Assembly (NCBI GenBank): GCA_036521995.1
Contig: DATDGR010000326.1
Span: 1-20,737, forward strand
Direction: 5' to 3'
Length of the DNA stretch: 20,737 nucleotides
Source: Gp13-AA77 sp036521995
Lineage (GTDB): Bacteria; Acidobacteriota; Terriglobia; UBA7540
The first letter of the stretch is position 1, and the number at the start of each line of letters is the position of its first letter. The position numbers and the translations under genes were made by a program. Of the stretch, positions 7,220 through 15,336 are shown one piece after another. Under the pieces are notes generated by a model, which had not been told where the DNA came from, did no database searches, and worked only from the letters and a program-made list of their open reading frames with translations.

Positions 7220-10200
7220 TCAGAAGTAGAACTTCAACCCAAACTGGATCTCCCGCGGATCGCCTGGTCCGCCAGATCCGGCCCCGAGAATGGGCGCGAT
7301 GGTGCTTTCCACCTTGAATGAGCCCGGACTGCCCGCCGAGGGGGACGGGCTCTGAAAGTTCGGATGGTTGAAGGCGTTGAAGAATTCCGTGCGGAACTCC
7401 AGGCGCTTGCTCTCGGTCAGCTTGAACTCCCGGAAGAGGCTCAGGTCAACGTCCCAAAGGCCAGGCCCGTGGAAGCCGCGCGGCGCGCAGGTTCCAAACT
7501 GGCCATTGGTTGGGATAGTGAAGGCGGCCGGGTTCAAGAAGTAACCGGAACCACTGCCTACGTAGCCACTGGGACCGGTCGCTTGGTCCGTAACACCTGC
7601 GTAGGGATTGCCAACGCAATCGGCATACGAGTCGTGATTAGATCCGGTGTAGCTCAAATCGGATGCGTTAATCGTAATGGGCGTTCCCGTCTGAGCCGTG
7701 ACGATGGTATTGAACTGCCAGCCCGCGGCGAGCTTAGCGGCCGTACCGCCCTGGTTGAGCCACTCACGTCCCGTGCCGAACGGCAACTGCCATATGAGGT
7801 TGGTCACAAAACGGTTTTCGACGTCGAGCTGCGAGTTGCTCATTTCGGCCGAGTAGTTGTAGGCGTTTTGGGGAAAAGCACTGCCGGTGAGATTGTCCAC
7901 ATAGTTCGCCAAACCGTGGCTCCAGGTGTAGCTCACTCCGTAGGCGAGCCCGTGCGTGAAGGTCCGCCGCAGGCTAAACTCGAGAGCGTTGTAGTTGGTA
8001 TTGCCGTCATTGGTGGCGTATTCCAGAAATCCGTGCTGGCCGGAAAGCACGCAGGCGCTGGTTCCCGTGGAGGTATCCACATCGGTGATGGAGTTGAGGT
8101 TGGCGTAGGGGAAGATCACCGTCGGGCAACCAAACGAGTCTGCTCCGGTGATCAAGCCTTGATTGAGGTTTCGCAGCCGGTTTTCCTTCCGTCCCCAGTT
8201 TCCGACGTAGGTGATGTCCAGGACCGTGTTCTTCGAGACCTCGAACTCCGGCCCGAAGCTCACCTGCTCCACGTACGGAGTGCGCTGATTGGGGTCCTGA
8301 GCACGGAATTGGATTCCGGCGAGATTCGTGGGTCCGCTGCTGAGGAATTCACTCAGGGGGAAACCACTGGACAAGGTAAAGAGGGGCGCGGCCCCGTTCG
8401 CCAGCGAGCTGTCCGTCAGCCAAGGCGGATCGAGCTGAAGGATGGCCTCGGAGCCGATCCGGTTCTCGTGCTGGTAGAAGACGCCGTACCCCCCACGGAG
8501 CACGACGCGGTCCAGAGCGTGATAGGCGAAGCCGAAGCGGGGCGCGAAGTTAGTGAAATCGGGATGGATCAGCGCCCGGTTGTACCAGCCGGAAGCGCCC
8601 GCCGGCACCACGATCAAGCTGCCGTCGTTCTCCGGAGAGAAATTTGAAGTCTCGTTCTGCCGGTTCAGCACCGGGGAGAAGATTTCGTAGCGCAGGCCGT
8701 AGTTCAGCGTAAGCTTGGGCGTGGCGCGCCAGGAGTCTTGCGCGTAGAAGGCGTTGCCGGGCTGATAGTTGTGAACCACCAGGGGAGTGGTAAAGATGGC
8801 TTGGTTGATGTCACCCATCAGGAAGTCGGGCAAGCCAAAAAATTGCCCACCAGCTCCGCGCGCATAGATTCCCGTTGAAAACATCACGCTCTGGGGCGCC
8901 TCGATGTCGAGGAAATTGTCAGACCACTTGTGATACTCGTAGCCGAACCTGAAGCTGTGGTTGCCTTTCAGCCAGCTCAAGTTGTCTACCAGTTGCCATA
9001 CCTGGGCAATCTGAAACTGTGGCCGCCACGGTGCGGTGCCCAGCGTTTCCAGCCCGTTGATATAGAACGCCGGGATCCCCGATGTATTCGGAGTTACGGG
9101 AATGCCGTTCAAGCCGTAGTTTGGGGCCAGCGAGGTCCCAAGTGCGACGCCGATGGGATCGCTATGAGCGTACTCGCGGTTAAAGCCTCCTCGAACCTCG
9201 TTAACTAGAGTGTTGCTGATCGTGGTCGTCAAGCCGAGAGCTACCTGCTGGGTGCGGATGCGGTATTGGGTGGCGAAATTGCCGTTGCCCGCCACTGGAT
9301 TCGAAGTCCAGGGCGGATCCTGGCGGGTCACGTGGTAGTAGCTATATCGGCCGAACAGCCGGTTCTTGTTGTTGATGTTGTAGTCGATGCGGCCGTCCAA
9401 CGACCAGGTGTCATTGGGGACCGAGGCCTGGTAAAGGTAGTTGGGCACACCGAGCTGAAACTGCCCGGGCTGACCTTGAAGCGCCACCTGAGACGGAATG
9501 TTAGGGCTGGGGAAGAGAGCCGCCAATTTCTGCCCCACCGGATCCATACAGCTCGGCTGAATGATGTTGTTAATCACGCACCCGGCCTGGGACGGGAAGG
9601 TAGGGCTGGACAGAGCAAAGGGGAGCTCGGTGAAGTTACCCTGCTGCATCAGGGGCGTGGGCACGGTTGATTCTTCGGTCTGCGCGCGCCGGGCTGTGAA
9701 ACCTTGCATATCGAAAAAGAAGAAAGCCTTATCGTGTCGGATGGGCCCGCCGATGGTGCCGCCGAACTGGTTCTGAACATAGTGGCCAATGGGCGTTCCG
9801 GTGGCGTTATTGAAGAATTCGTTGGCATCCAGGTTGTCGTTGCGTATGAACTCCCACAAGTCGCCATGAAAGCCGTTGGTGCCCGATTTGATGGTAGCGT
9901 TGACCACCGCCCCGGCTGAAGTGCCGAATTCTGAGGAGTAAGTCCGGGTCTGGATCCGGAACTCCTGCAAGGCGTCCGGCGGTGGCTGTACGACCTGAAC
10001 GGAGAATTCCTGCAGATTCTCAGAATTGGAGTTGTTGTCGATGCCGTCGAGCAGGAAGTCGTTCTGCAGTTCCAGGTTGCCGTTGGCGCTGAACCGGTCA
10101 GGGGCCGGGTTGGCCGCGTTAAAGTACTGCTGAACGCCCGGCTCCAGCAAAGCCAGGTCCGCGTAACGGCGCCCGTTCAGCGGCAGGTCCACCATCTGCT

Positions 10201-10639
10201 GAGATCCCACCACGCCGCCGACGTCGGCCGTCTGGGTCTGGAGCAGGGGCTCTTTACTGGTGACCTGAATCTCCTGTTGCACCGAGCCGACCTTAAGGGT
10301 GAAGTCCACTTCCGGCCGGGACTGAACGTCGACCGTTACGCCATCCTGGACCTCGGTCTGGAACCCGGAGGCATTCACTTTCACCAGGTAGATTCCGGGC
10401 AGGAGCGCCAACGCCTGGTATTGCCCGGAGGTGTTCGTGAGCGTGGTCACAGGCACGTTTGTCGCCTTATTCGTTACCGTGACGGTCGCATTGGGTACGA
10501 CCGACGCGCTCGCGTCTCGTACGGTTCCTACGATCGACCCTCGATCAGCCTGCGTCCAGGCCAATGGGCTGGAGAGTGCGAACAGGAGCGCTGCCAGCGC
10601 CCCCCGAACGGTTGTCCGTTTCGCGACCTTTGGTAGCAT
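7220..10639 (-). CDS. Oar-like TonB-dependent outer-membrane receptor with carboxypeptidase-regulatory domain
   Basis: This 1,139-residue protein starts with a signal peptide (about 1-30, hydrophobic LAALLFALSSPLAW). Next comes a carboxypeptidase-regulatory-like beta-sandwich, beginning GSIVGTVRDASASVVPNATV and continuing to about 115. A plug region (about 120-260) contains LPLNGRRYADLALLEPGV, FLLDGIDNN and TIKSGTNGFHG. A long C-terminal beta-barrel ends in GLKFYF, with a terminal aromatic residue as expected for outer-membrane insertion. This architecture is heavily expanded in Acidobacteriota and used for uptake of glycans and other large substrates. AAGGAGG just before ATG 10639 is a strong ribosome-binding site. 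It is divergent from iolC and heads the direction that contains iolD-iolB-iolG. I infer import of inositol or an inositol-containing compound; the substrate cannot be read from the sequence. Confidence 0.88.
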   Translation of the reverse strand: MLPKVAKRTTVRGALAALLFALSSPLAWTQADRGSIVGTVRDASASVVPNATVTVTNKATNVPVTTLTNTSGQYQALALLPGIYLVKVNASGFQTEVQDGVTVDVQSRPEVDFTLKVGSVQQEIQVTSKEPLLQTQTADVGGVVGSQQMVDLPLNGRRYADLALLEPGVQQYFNAANPAPDRFSANGNLELQNDFLLDGIDNNSNSENLQEFSVQVVQPPPDALQEFRIQTRTYSSEFGTSAGAVVNATIKSGTNGFHGDLWEFIRNDNLDANEFFNNATGTPIGHYVQNQFGGTIGGPIRHDKAFFFFDMQGFTARRAQTEESTVPTPLMQQGNFTELPFALSSPTFPSQAGCVINNIIQPSCMDPVGQKLAALFPSPNIPSQVALQGQPGQFQLGVPNYLYQASVPNDTWSLDGRIDYNINNKNRLFGRYSYYHVTRQDPPWTSNPVAGNGNFATQYRIRTQQVALGLTTTISNTLVNEVRGGFNREYAHSDPIGVALGTSLAPNYGLNGIPVTPNTSGIPAFYINGLETLGTAPWRPQFQIAQVWQLVDNLSWLKGNHSFRFGYEYHKWSDNFLDIEAPQSVMFSTGIYARGAGGQFFGLPDFLMGDINQAIFTTPLVVHNYQPGNAFYAQDSWRATPKLTLNYGLRYEIFSPVLNRQNETSNFSPENDGSLIVVPAGASGWYNRALIHPDFTNFAPRFGFAYHALDRVVLRGGYGVFYQHENRIGSEAILQLDPPWLTDSSLANGAAPLFTLSSGFPLSEFLSSGPTNLAGIQFRAQDPNQRTPYVEQVSFGPEFEVSKNTVLDITYVGNWGRKENRLRNLNQGLITGADSFGCPTVIFPYANLNSITDVDTSTGTSACVLSGQHGFLEYATNDGNTNYNALEFSLRRTFTHGLAYGVSYTWSHGLANYVDNLTGSAFPQNAYNYSAEMSNSQLDVENRFVTNLIWQLPFGTGREWLNQGGTAAKLAAGWQFNTIVTAQTGTPITINASDLSYTGSNHDSYADCVGNPYAGVTDQATGPSGYVGSGSGYFLNPAAFTIPTNGQFGTCAPRGFHGPGLWDVDLSLFREFKLTESKRLEFRTEFFNAFNHPNFQSPSPSAGSPGSFKVESTIAPILGAGSGGPGDPREIQFGLKFYF

Positions 10640-10796
10640 TTCAGCCTCCTTTGGACTAAAGCGCCGCCAACACCCCTTTCAAAGTCAATGTTTCGATTGG
10701 AGCCACAGCGTGGACGCACTTTGTTATCTGAAGGAGGATCTCACGCCGAGTGGCGCGTCGCTGCCTCAAGAACGTCGCCTCCGTTCCGCGTCGCAC

Positions 10797-10819
10797 GCCG
10801 AATATCGAATCGATTCGGC
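10797..10819. promoter_or_regulatory. LacI-type operator-like palindrome in the divergent iol intergenic region
   Basis: GCCGAAT (10797-10803) is inversely repeated by ATTCGGC (10813-10819), and the centre contains a perfect 12-bp palindrome CGAATCGATTCG (10806-10817). Its core AATCGATT fits the central-CG pattern (AAnCGnTT) of LacI-family operators. It is about 160 bp from the receptor start and 170 bp from iolC, and about 100 bp upstream of the iolC promoter candidate. No LacI-family gene is visible in the window. The regulator type is inferred from symmetry alone. Confidence 0.45.
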
Positions 10820-10921
10820 CTAATAGGTTAACACTCTAGCCAAGGCGCCGTGTGCCTGTCAACCGCAAATCTGGAGCTCCGCGAGCCGCCGGGCAGAAGC
10901 CGTAACGTTTTGGGAATCATG

Positions 10922-10949
10922 TTGACAATATTGAAGTTCGGCGGATAAC
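10922..10949 (+). promoter_or_regulatory. Candidate sigma70-type promoter for iolC
   Basis: A perfect -35 TTGACA (10922-10927) is followed after 16 bases by GATAAC (10944-10949, four of six matching). A start near 10956 would give a leader of about 30 nt containing a second perfect palindrome GCTCGATCGAGC (10961-10972) and AGGAGG (10976-10981), five bases before the iolC ATG. The rest of the 10640-10986 spacer holds no gene that I can support. Confidence 0.5.
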
Positions 10950-10960
10950 CTTACCGTCTC

Positions 10961-10972
10961 GCTCGATCGAGC
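10961..10972. promoter_or_regulatory. Perfect 12-bp palindrome in the iolC leader
   Basis: GCTCGATCGAGC is self-complementary and lies between the presumed transcription start and the ribosome-binding site of iolC, a typical place for a repressor to act. A related CTCGATCGAG occurs inside the iolC coding region near 11053, which may be chance. Confidence 0.3.
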
Positions 10973-10986
10973 TACAGGAGGGACGA

Positions 10987-11934
10987 ATGTCGGTCGTCTC
11001 GGTCTTGGGCCGGATCGGCTATGATTTGTATGCGGAGGAAACAAATACCTCTCTCGATCGAGTGCGCCATTTCCGCAGCGCCCTGGGCGGCTCCTCCGCA
11101 AACATCGCCGTCGGCCTCGCGCGTCTGGGGTTTAAAGTGCACATGCTGGCTGCGCTTTCGGACGATCTCATCGGCGCGTTCCTGCGCAACGTCATGGCAT
11201 CGGAAGGGGTGGACATCAACCTGGTCCAGCCCGTGCCCTATCGGACCTCGCTTTGTCTCACCGAAGTCTGCCCTCCGCAGGGCTTCCGCCAGGTCTTCTA
11301 TCGAACCGACCCTGCCGACGCACGCCTGACGTGGAATGCTTCCCTGGAAGAGGTGATAAGCCGGAGTGAGACCCTCATCACCAACGGCACCAGCCTGTGC
11401 GCCAGCCCCAGTCGTGACACCACGCTGCAGGCCTTGCAATTGGCACGGCGGTCGGGCCTGACGACCGTGTTCGACGTTGATTACCGGGAGTCTTCTTGGG
11501 ATTCGCCTCGGGCGGCCGGGGCGGCGGCACGGCAGGCCTGGCCGTCGGTCGACGTTCTTCTGGCCAACGCGGAGGAGATCAAGCTGTTGTCGGACGACTC
11601 GAGCCAGGCGGTTTCGGAAGCTCAAATAGCCGCCGAGGCCTTAGGAAACGGGGTCAAAGTCGTGATCTGGAAACAGGGAGCCGAAGGCGCGACTTGTTTC
11701 ACCCCCGGGTCCCAGGTGCACGTGCCAGCCTTCAAGGTCGCGGTAACCAGCACCATCGGAGCCGGGGACGGGTTCGCGGTGGGCTTTACCTACGCTTACG
11801 CCCACGGTAGACCTCTTGTTCAGTGCTTGCGATACGGGAATGCCTGTGCGGCTCTTGTTGTCCAGGAAGTTGGGTGCGCCGAAGCCATGCCCACGCTCGG
11901 CCGGCTTGAAGGCTTTCTGCAGGAGGGAAAATGA
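10987..11934 (+). CDS. iolC: 5-dehydro-2-deoxygluconokinase (PfkB/ribokinase family)
   Basis: This 315-residue PfkB sugar kinase has the IolC hallmarks: GRIGYDLY at residues 8-15, LGGSSANIAVGLARLG (33-48), CPPQGFRQVFYRTDPADARL (95-114) with the family's PP...FYR..AD pattern, ITNGTSLCASPSR, FDVDYRESSWDS (162-173), and the anion-hole/catalytic STIGAGDGF with Asp261. It phosphorylates 2-deoxy-5-keto-D-gluconate, made by IolB, to the 6-phosphate cleaved by the aldolase. ATG 10987 is preceded by AGGAGGG at ideal spacing. It is transcribed divergently from the rest of the pathway and its stop overlaps the start of the PIG-L gene by four bases. The separate fused aldolase/DUF2090 domain seen in some IolC proteins is absent. 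Confidence 0.9.
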   Translation: MSVVSVLGRIGYDLYAEETNTSLDRVRHFRSALGGSSANIAVGLARLGFKVHMLAALSDDLIGAFLRNVMASEGVDINLVQPVPYRTSLCLTEVCPPQGFRQVFYRTDPADARLTWNASLEEVISRSETLITNGTSLCASPSRDTTLQALQLARRSGLTTVFDVDYRESSWDSPRAAGAAARQAWPSVDVLLANAEEIKLLSDDSSQAVSEAQIAAEALGNGVKVVIWKQGAEGATCFTPGSQVHVPAFKVAVTSTIGAGDGFAVGFTYAYAHGRPLVQCLRYGNACAALVVQEVGCAEAMPTLGRLEGFLQEGK

Positions 11935-14765
11935 AATCCAGAATGAAGCGGTTCGTGTGGGCGGTTGCTGTGATCACCGTCATGGCGGCCTTCCGGCACG
12001 CGTCGCGGACCGTAGGACAGACGCCCACCGCGGTGGCCCTGCAGCCCTCGACTGACGGCACTGAACTGCCCGTTGACCGCGGGTCGGCGGCGCTCTGGCA
12101 GACCCTCAAGAAGCTCCGTACGCGGGCCAGTCTGATCATGTTCACCGCCCATCCCGATGATGAGGATGGGGGAATGCTGGCCTACGAATCGCGTGGCCAG
12201 GGCGCGCGCGTCGCACTGTTAACCCTCAACCGAGGCGAGGGCGGCGCCAACGTGATGTCGCCGGATTACTGGGACGCATTGGGGCTGGTGCGTACCGAAG
12301 AGCTGCTCGCCGCCGGCAAATACTACGGGGTTCAACAATACTTCACCCGCGTCGTCGACTACGGGTTCTCAAAGACCAAAGAAGAATGCCTGGGCAAGTG
12401 GGGCTACGACCGGGTGCTGTACGATTCCGTGCGCGTGGTGAGAATGACGCGTCCGCTGGTGGTGACCTCGGTCTTTGTGGGCGGGCCGACCGACGGGCAC
12501 GGCAACCATCAGGTCGCCGGTCAGATGGCACAGGAGGTGTTTAATGCCGCCGGCGACCCGAGCAAATTTCCCGATCAGATCAAGGCCGGACTGCGTCCCT
12601 GGACGCCTCTGAAAGTCTACGCTCGAGTGCCCTTCATGATGGTGTCAGACAAGGGCATGTACGACTACGCTACCGGAAAGTGGACTCCGGTGGGCGTCTA
12701 CGACTACGTGAGCAAGCGGTGGGAGCCTGGCAAAGTATCCGCGAGCGTGCAGATTCCCGAGGGCGACTACGCCCCGCCGCTCGGCCTTAACTACCGCCAG
12801 ATTTCGCGGACAGGGCTCGGATTTCAAAGGTCGCAAAACGGCGGGACCTCTGTCCCGGCTGCCGGCCAGGAGATGAATCCCTATCATCGCTTCGGATCGC
12901 GAGTGCCGGCCGCCGATCAGGAGCAGTCCTTCTTCGACGGCATCGACGTCTCGCTGGGCGGCATCGCTTCGCTCGCTCAGGGTGGCGACAACTCCTTTCT
13001 GAAGGATGGCCTCAGCAAGATCAACGCGCTCGTCGAGCAGGCGATGAGCAACTTTTCGGCCGACCACCCGGAGACGATCGCACCGGCGCTGGCGGAGGGA
13101 CTGAAGGCCAGCAGCGCCCTGATCGATCAGGTAGAGGCCAGCCAGCTCTCCGACTCTTCCAAGTACGACGTCACCCACGAGCTCAAGGTGAAACAAGCCC
13201 AGTTCAACGATGCGATCGCCCAGGCGCTTGGGTTCTCCATGCAGGCGACGATCGCGCCGGAGCACGAACCGAGCGGTCCCTTTGCCGCTTTCATGGGTAC
13301 GCCGGACAGCTTCCAGATCGCCATTCCCGGACAGCATTTCTGGGTCAAGGTACATGCGGCGGTGCAGAGCCCCGAATCGGTCGAGCTTACGAAAATCGAT
13401 CTCATGACGCCACCGGAGCCGCCGGGGTATATCTGGACGGTGCGCAGCGAAGGAGACGCTGCCGCCGGTACGCTCGGTAAAAACCAGGGCCGCGATCAAC
13501 GTTTCGCCGTGGAGGCGGCGGACAGCGCGGCGGTCACGCGTCCGTATTTTACGCGGCCCGACCTCGAGCAGCCGTACTACGACATTAACGATTCACACTA
13601 TCTCAACCTGCCTCTGGAACCCTACCCGCTGTCCGCCTGGGTCCACTTCACCTACCAAGGCGCGACCATCCAGGTGGGCCAGGTGGTTCAGACGGTGCAG
13701 CATGTGAATGGATCGGGGACGGTGCTCAACCCCCTCCCCCTCGGTCCGGCCGTCTCCGTTTCCATCTCGCCGGAGGCCGGTATCGTTCCCCTGGAAAATA
13801 AGTCTTTCGACTTGGGTGTGCTACTGCACAGCAACGTGAAGGGTCCCGCTGAAGGCACAGTGCGCCTGGACCTGCCCTCTGGCTGGACCTCCTCGCCCGC
13901 CAGCGCCCACTTCGCTCTTCAACACGACGGCGAGGATCAACCCCTTTCCTTCGAGGTACGTCCGGGAACTCTCGAGGAGAAACCCTATACGGTCACGGCC
14001 GTAGCGGAATACGGCGGTCGCGAGTACAAGGAGGGCTACCACACGGTGGGCTACCCCGGCCTGCGTCCTTACAACCTCTACCGGCCGGCCGCCTACCGCA
14101 CCACGGGCGTGAACGTCAAAGTTGCTCCCGGGCTGAACGTGGGCTACATCATGGGCAGCGGCGACGATGTGCCGCAATCGCTCGAGAGCCTCGGAATCAC
14201 GGTCCACCGGCTGGCGAGCCAGGACCTCGCCAGCGGCGATCTCTCCCGGTACGACCTCATCCTGCTCGGAGTCCGCGCCTACGCGGTCCGGGACGATCTG
14301 ATCACTTACAACAGCCGTCTGCTGGACTACGTTAAGAACGGCGGCACGGTCGTGGTGCAGTACAACACCCCGGAGTTCGATCACAACTTCGGCCCCTACC
14401 CTTACAGCATGACCGAGAATCCGGAAGAGGTCACCGACGAGGCTTCGAAGATGACCGTTCTCGAGCCTGCCAACCCCGTCTTTGTCTGGCCGAACCAGAT
14501 CACCGCTAAGGATTTTGAAGGTTGGGTAGAAGAGCGAGGCTCGAAGTTCCTGAAAACCTGGGACCCTCACTACACCGCGCTGCTCGAGACGCACGATGCT
14601 GACCAGGACCCGCAAAAAGGCGGTCTGCTGTACGCCCGCTACGGAAAAGGCACGTACGTCTACTGTGCTTACGCCTTCTACCGCCAGTTGCCTGAAGGCG
14701 TGCCCGGCGCTTATCGGATTTTTGCCAACCTGGTGAGCCTGCCGAAGAATCCGCAAGTCAAATGA
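11931..14765 (+). CDS. Large secreted PIG-L/LmbE-family deacetylase
   Basis: This 944-residue protein has an N-terminal hydrophobic segment (about 7-21) consistent with a signal peptide, then a PIG-L/LmbE domain (about 65-300). The zinc motif AHPDDED lies at 73-79, with LTLNRGEGGAN (97-107), LGLVRTEELLAAGKYYGV and GPTDGHGNHQVAG (185-197; His190/His193). The middle and C-terminal parts look like beta-sandwich domains. They are followed near 740-860 by a Rossmann-like, class I amidotransferase-like segment (VGYIMGSGDDVP, YDLILLGVRAYAV). Members of this family hydrolyse N-acetyl groups from GlcNAc-linked substrates, including GlcNAc-inositol (MshB) and GlcNAc-phosphatidylinositol (PIG-L). Its ATG overlaps the iolC stop in ATGA, with GGAGGG upstream, indicating translational coupling. 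The periplasmic location is inferred from the signal sequence; the substrate is unknown. Confidence 0.85.
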   Translation: MKSRMKRFVWAVAVITVMAAFRHASRTVGQTPTAVALQPSTDGTELPVDRGSAALWQTLKKLRTRASLIMFTAHPDDEDGGMLAYESRGQGARVALLTLNRGEGGANVMSPDYWDALGLVRTEELLAAGKYYGVQQYFTRVVDYGFSKTKEECLGKWGYDRVLYDSVRVVRMTRPLVVTSVFVGGPTDGHGNHQVAGQMAQEVFNAAGDPSKFPDQIKAGLRPWTPLKVYARVPFMMVSDKGMYDYATGKWTPVGVYDYVSKRWEPGKVSASVQIPEGDYAPPLGLNYRQISRTGLGFQRSQNGGTSVPAAGQEMNPYHRFGSRVPAADQEQSFFDGIDVSLGGIASLAQGGDNSFLKDGLSKINALVEQAMSNFSADHPETIAPALAEGLKASSALIDQVEASQLSDSSKYDVTHELKVKQAQFNDAIAQALGFSMQATIAPEHEPSGPFAAFMGTPDSFQIAIPGQHFWVKVHAAVQSPESVELTKIDLMTPPEPPGYIWTVRSEGDAAAGTLGKNQGRDQRFAVEAADSAAVTRPYFTRPDLEQPYYDINDSHYLNLPLEPYPLSAWVHFTYQGATIQVGQVVQTVQHVNGSGTVLNPLPLGPAVSVSISPEAGIVPLENKSFDLGVLLHSNVKGPAEGTVRLDLPSGWTSSPASAHFALQHDGEDQPLSFEVRPGTLEEKPYTVTAVAEYGGREYKEGYHTVGYPGLRPYNLYRPAAYRTTGVNVKVAPGLNVGYIMGSGDDVPQSLESLGITVHRLASQDLASGDLSRYDLILLGVRAYAVRDDLITYNSRLLDYVKNGGTVVVQYNTPEFDHNFGPYPYSMTENPEEVTDEASKMTVLEPANPVFVWPNQITAKDFEGWVEERGSKFLKTWDPHYTALLETHDADQDPQKGGLLYARYGKGTYVYCAYAFYRQLPEGVPGAYRIFANLVSLPKNPQVK

Positions 14766-14839
14766 ACTTGCCTGATTGGGCCGACTGCCAAGTCTGTGCG
14801 GGGTCATTTCTCGTCGGCAAGTCTATTGCCAACCAAGTG

Positions 14840-15046
14840 AACTTCATCCGGCGGCCGTTGGTGCTGCCGAACAGAATCGACAAGTGGTCGCTGACCAGCT
14901 TGCAGCAGCGTCGGGTGAAGACGGGCGGAAGGTTGGTGAAGCATGCTCGATACTACTGGCTCCTGTTAGCGGAGAGTCGTCTGACGCGCCGCCTCTTCGC
15001 GTCGATGGCACGGCGGATCGAGGCGCTGCCCGTTCCCACGGGGTAA
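14840..15046 (+). pseudogene. C-terminal remnant of an IS1380-family transposase
   Basis: From about 14840 to the stop at 15046 the plus strand reads FIRRPLVLPNRIDKWSLTSL, then RRVKTGGRLVKHARYYWLLL and RRLFASMARRIEALPVP. This closely resembles the last 65-70 residues of IS1380-type transposases (..RR..LP..V..WSLTTLREKLIKIGAKVVRHARYVTFQ.AE......LFA.IL.RI..L..P). The catalytic domain is missing; the frame begins inside unrelated sequence just after the PIG-L stop, so this is debris of a deleted element. The following 15047-15330 stretch, which may include the element's own tail, contains no gene that I can support. Identification rests on motif memory. Confidence 0.65.
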
Positions 15047-15241
15047 CGTAGACTCCGTAGTGGTAGGAAAGTGGGCGAAATGACCCCCGCGATGCGGCGG
15101 TGTCTGAATAACTGATGGAGCAGGCGAATGAGTGCAGGCGTTTGGGCCTTGCCGAGGGCGGGCGAACGTCGTTCGGATCGTCCCCGTGAGGGCCGGCAGA
15201 GACGGCGGACCGAAAGAGGCTCGATTGGCGACCAATGGGTG

Positions 15242-15247
15242 TATACT
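15242..15247 (+). promoter_or_regulatory. Possible -10 element before the small secreted protein gene
   Basis: TATACT (15242-15247) matches the -10 consensus at five of six positions. It lies about 90 bp before the preferred GTG start; no good -35 is seen at the right spacing. It argues against using the ATG at 15235, which would lie upstream of it. Confidence 0.25.
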
Positions 15248-15336
15248 CTCCGGCGTCGGAATGCCAAAAGACGAATTCCGGACTAAGCGCCTTGGATCTT
15301 AAAGCGAGCTTTGGGTCGAAGAGAAAAGGCAAACCC

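Noticed and set aside
5087..7321. 744-codon open frame on the plus strand, antisense to iolD and iolB
   Set aside because: Its product is low-similarity, His/Arg/Gly-rich and shows no domain; it mirrors the GC-biased codons of two certain genes on the other strand.
7364..8647. 427-codon plus-strand frame antisense to the TonB receptor
   Set aside because: It lies wholly inside the receptor gene, has no recognisable domain and is explained by codon bias.
10750..10839. 29-codon frame with GTG start and an LKNVA motif, reminiscent of the LacI N-terminus
   Set aside because: No helix-turn-helix pattern follows LKNVA and the GTG, although behind a GGAGG, gives no recognisable product; probably chance.
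12820..12930. Possible second palindromic insertion in the PIG-L gene
   Set aside because: The SQNGGTSVPAAGQE segment fits the normal style of these large PIG-L proteins and no clear inverted repeat is present.
13821..14807. 328-codon minus-strand frame antisense to the PIG-L gene
   Set aside because: Shadow frame; its amino acid pattern (many V, R, Q) is that of an antisense translation and it contains no motif.
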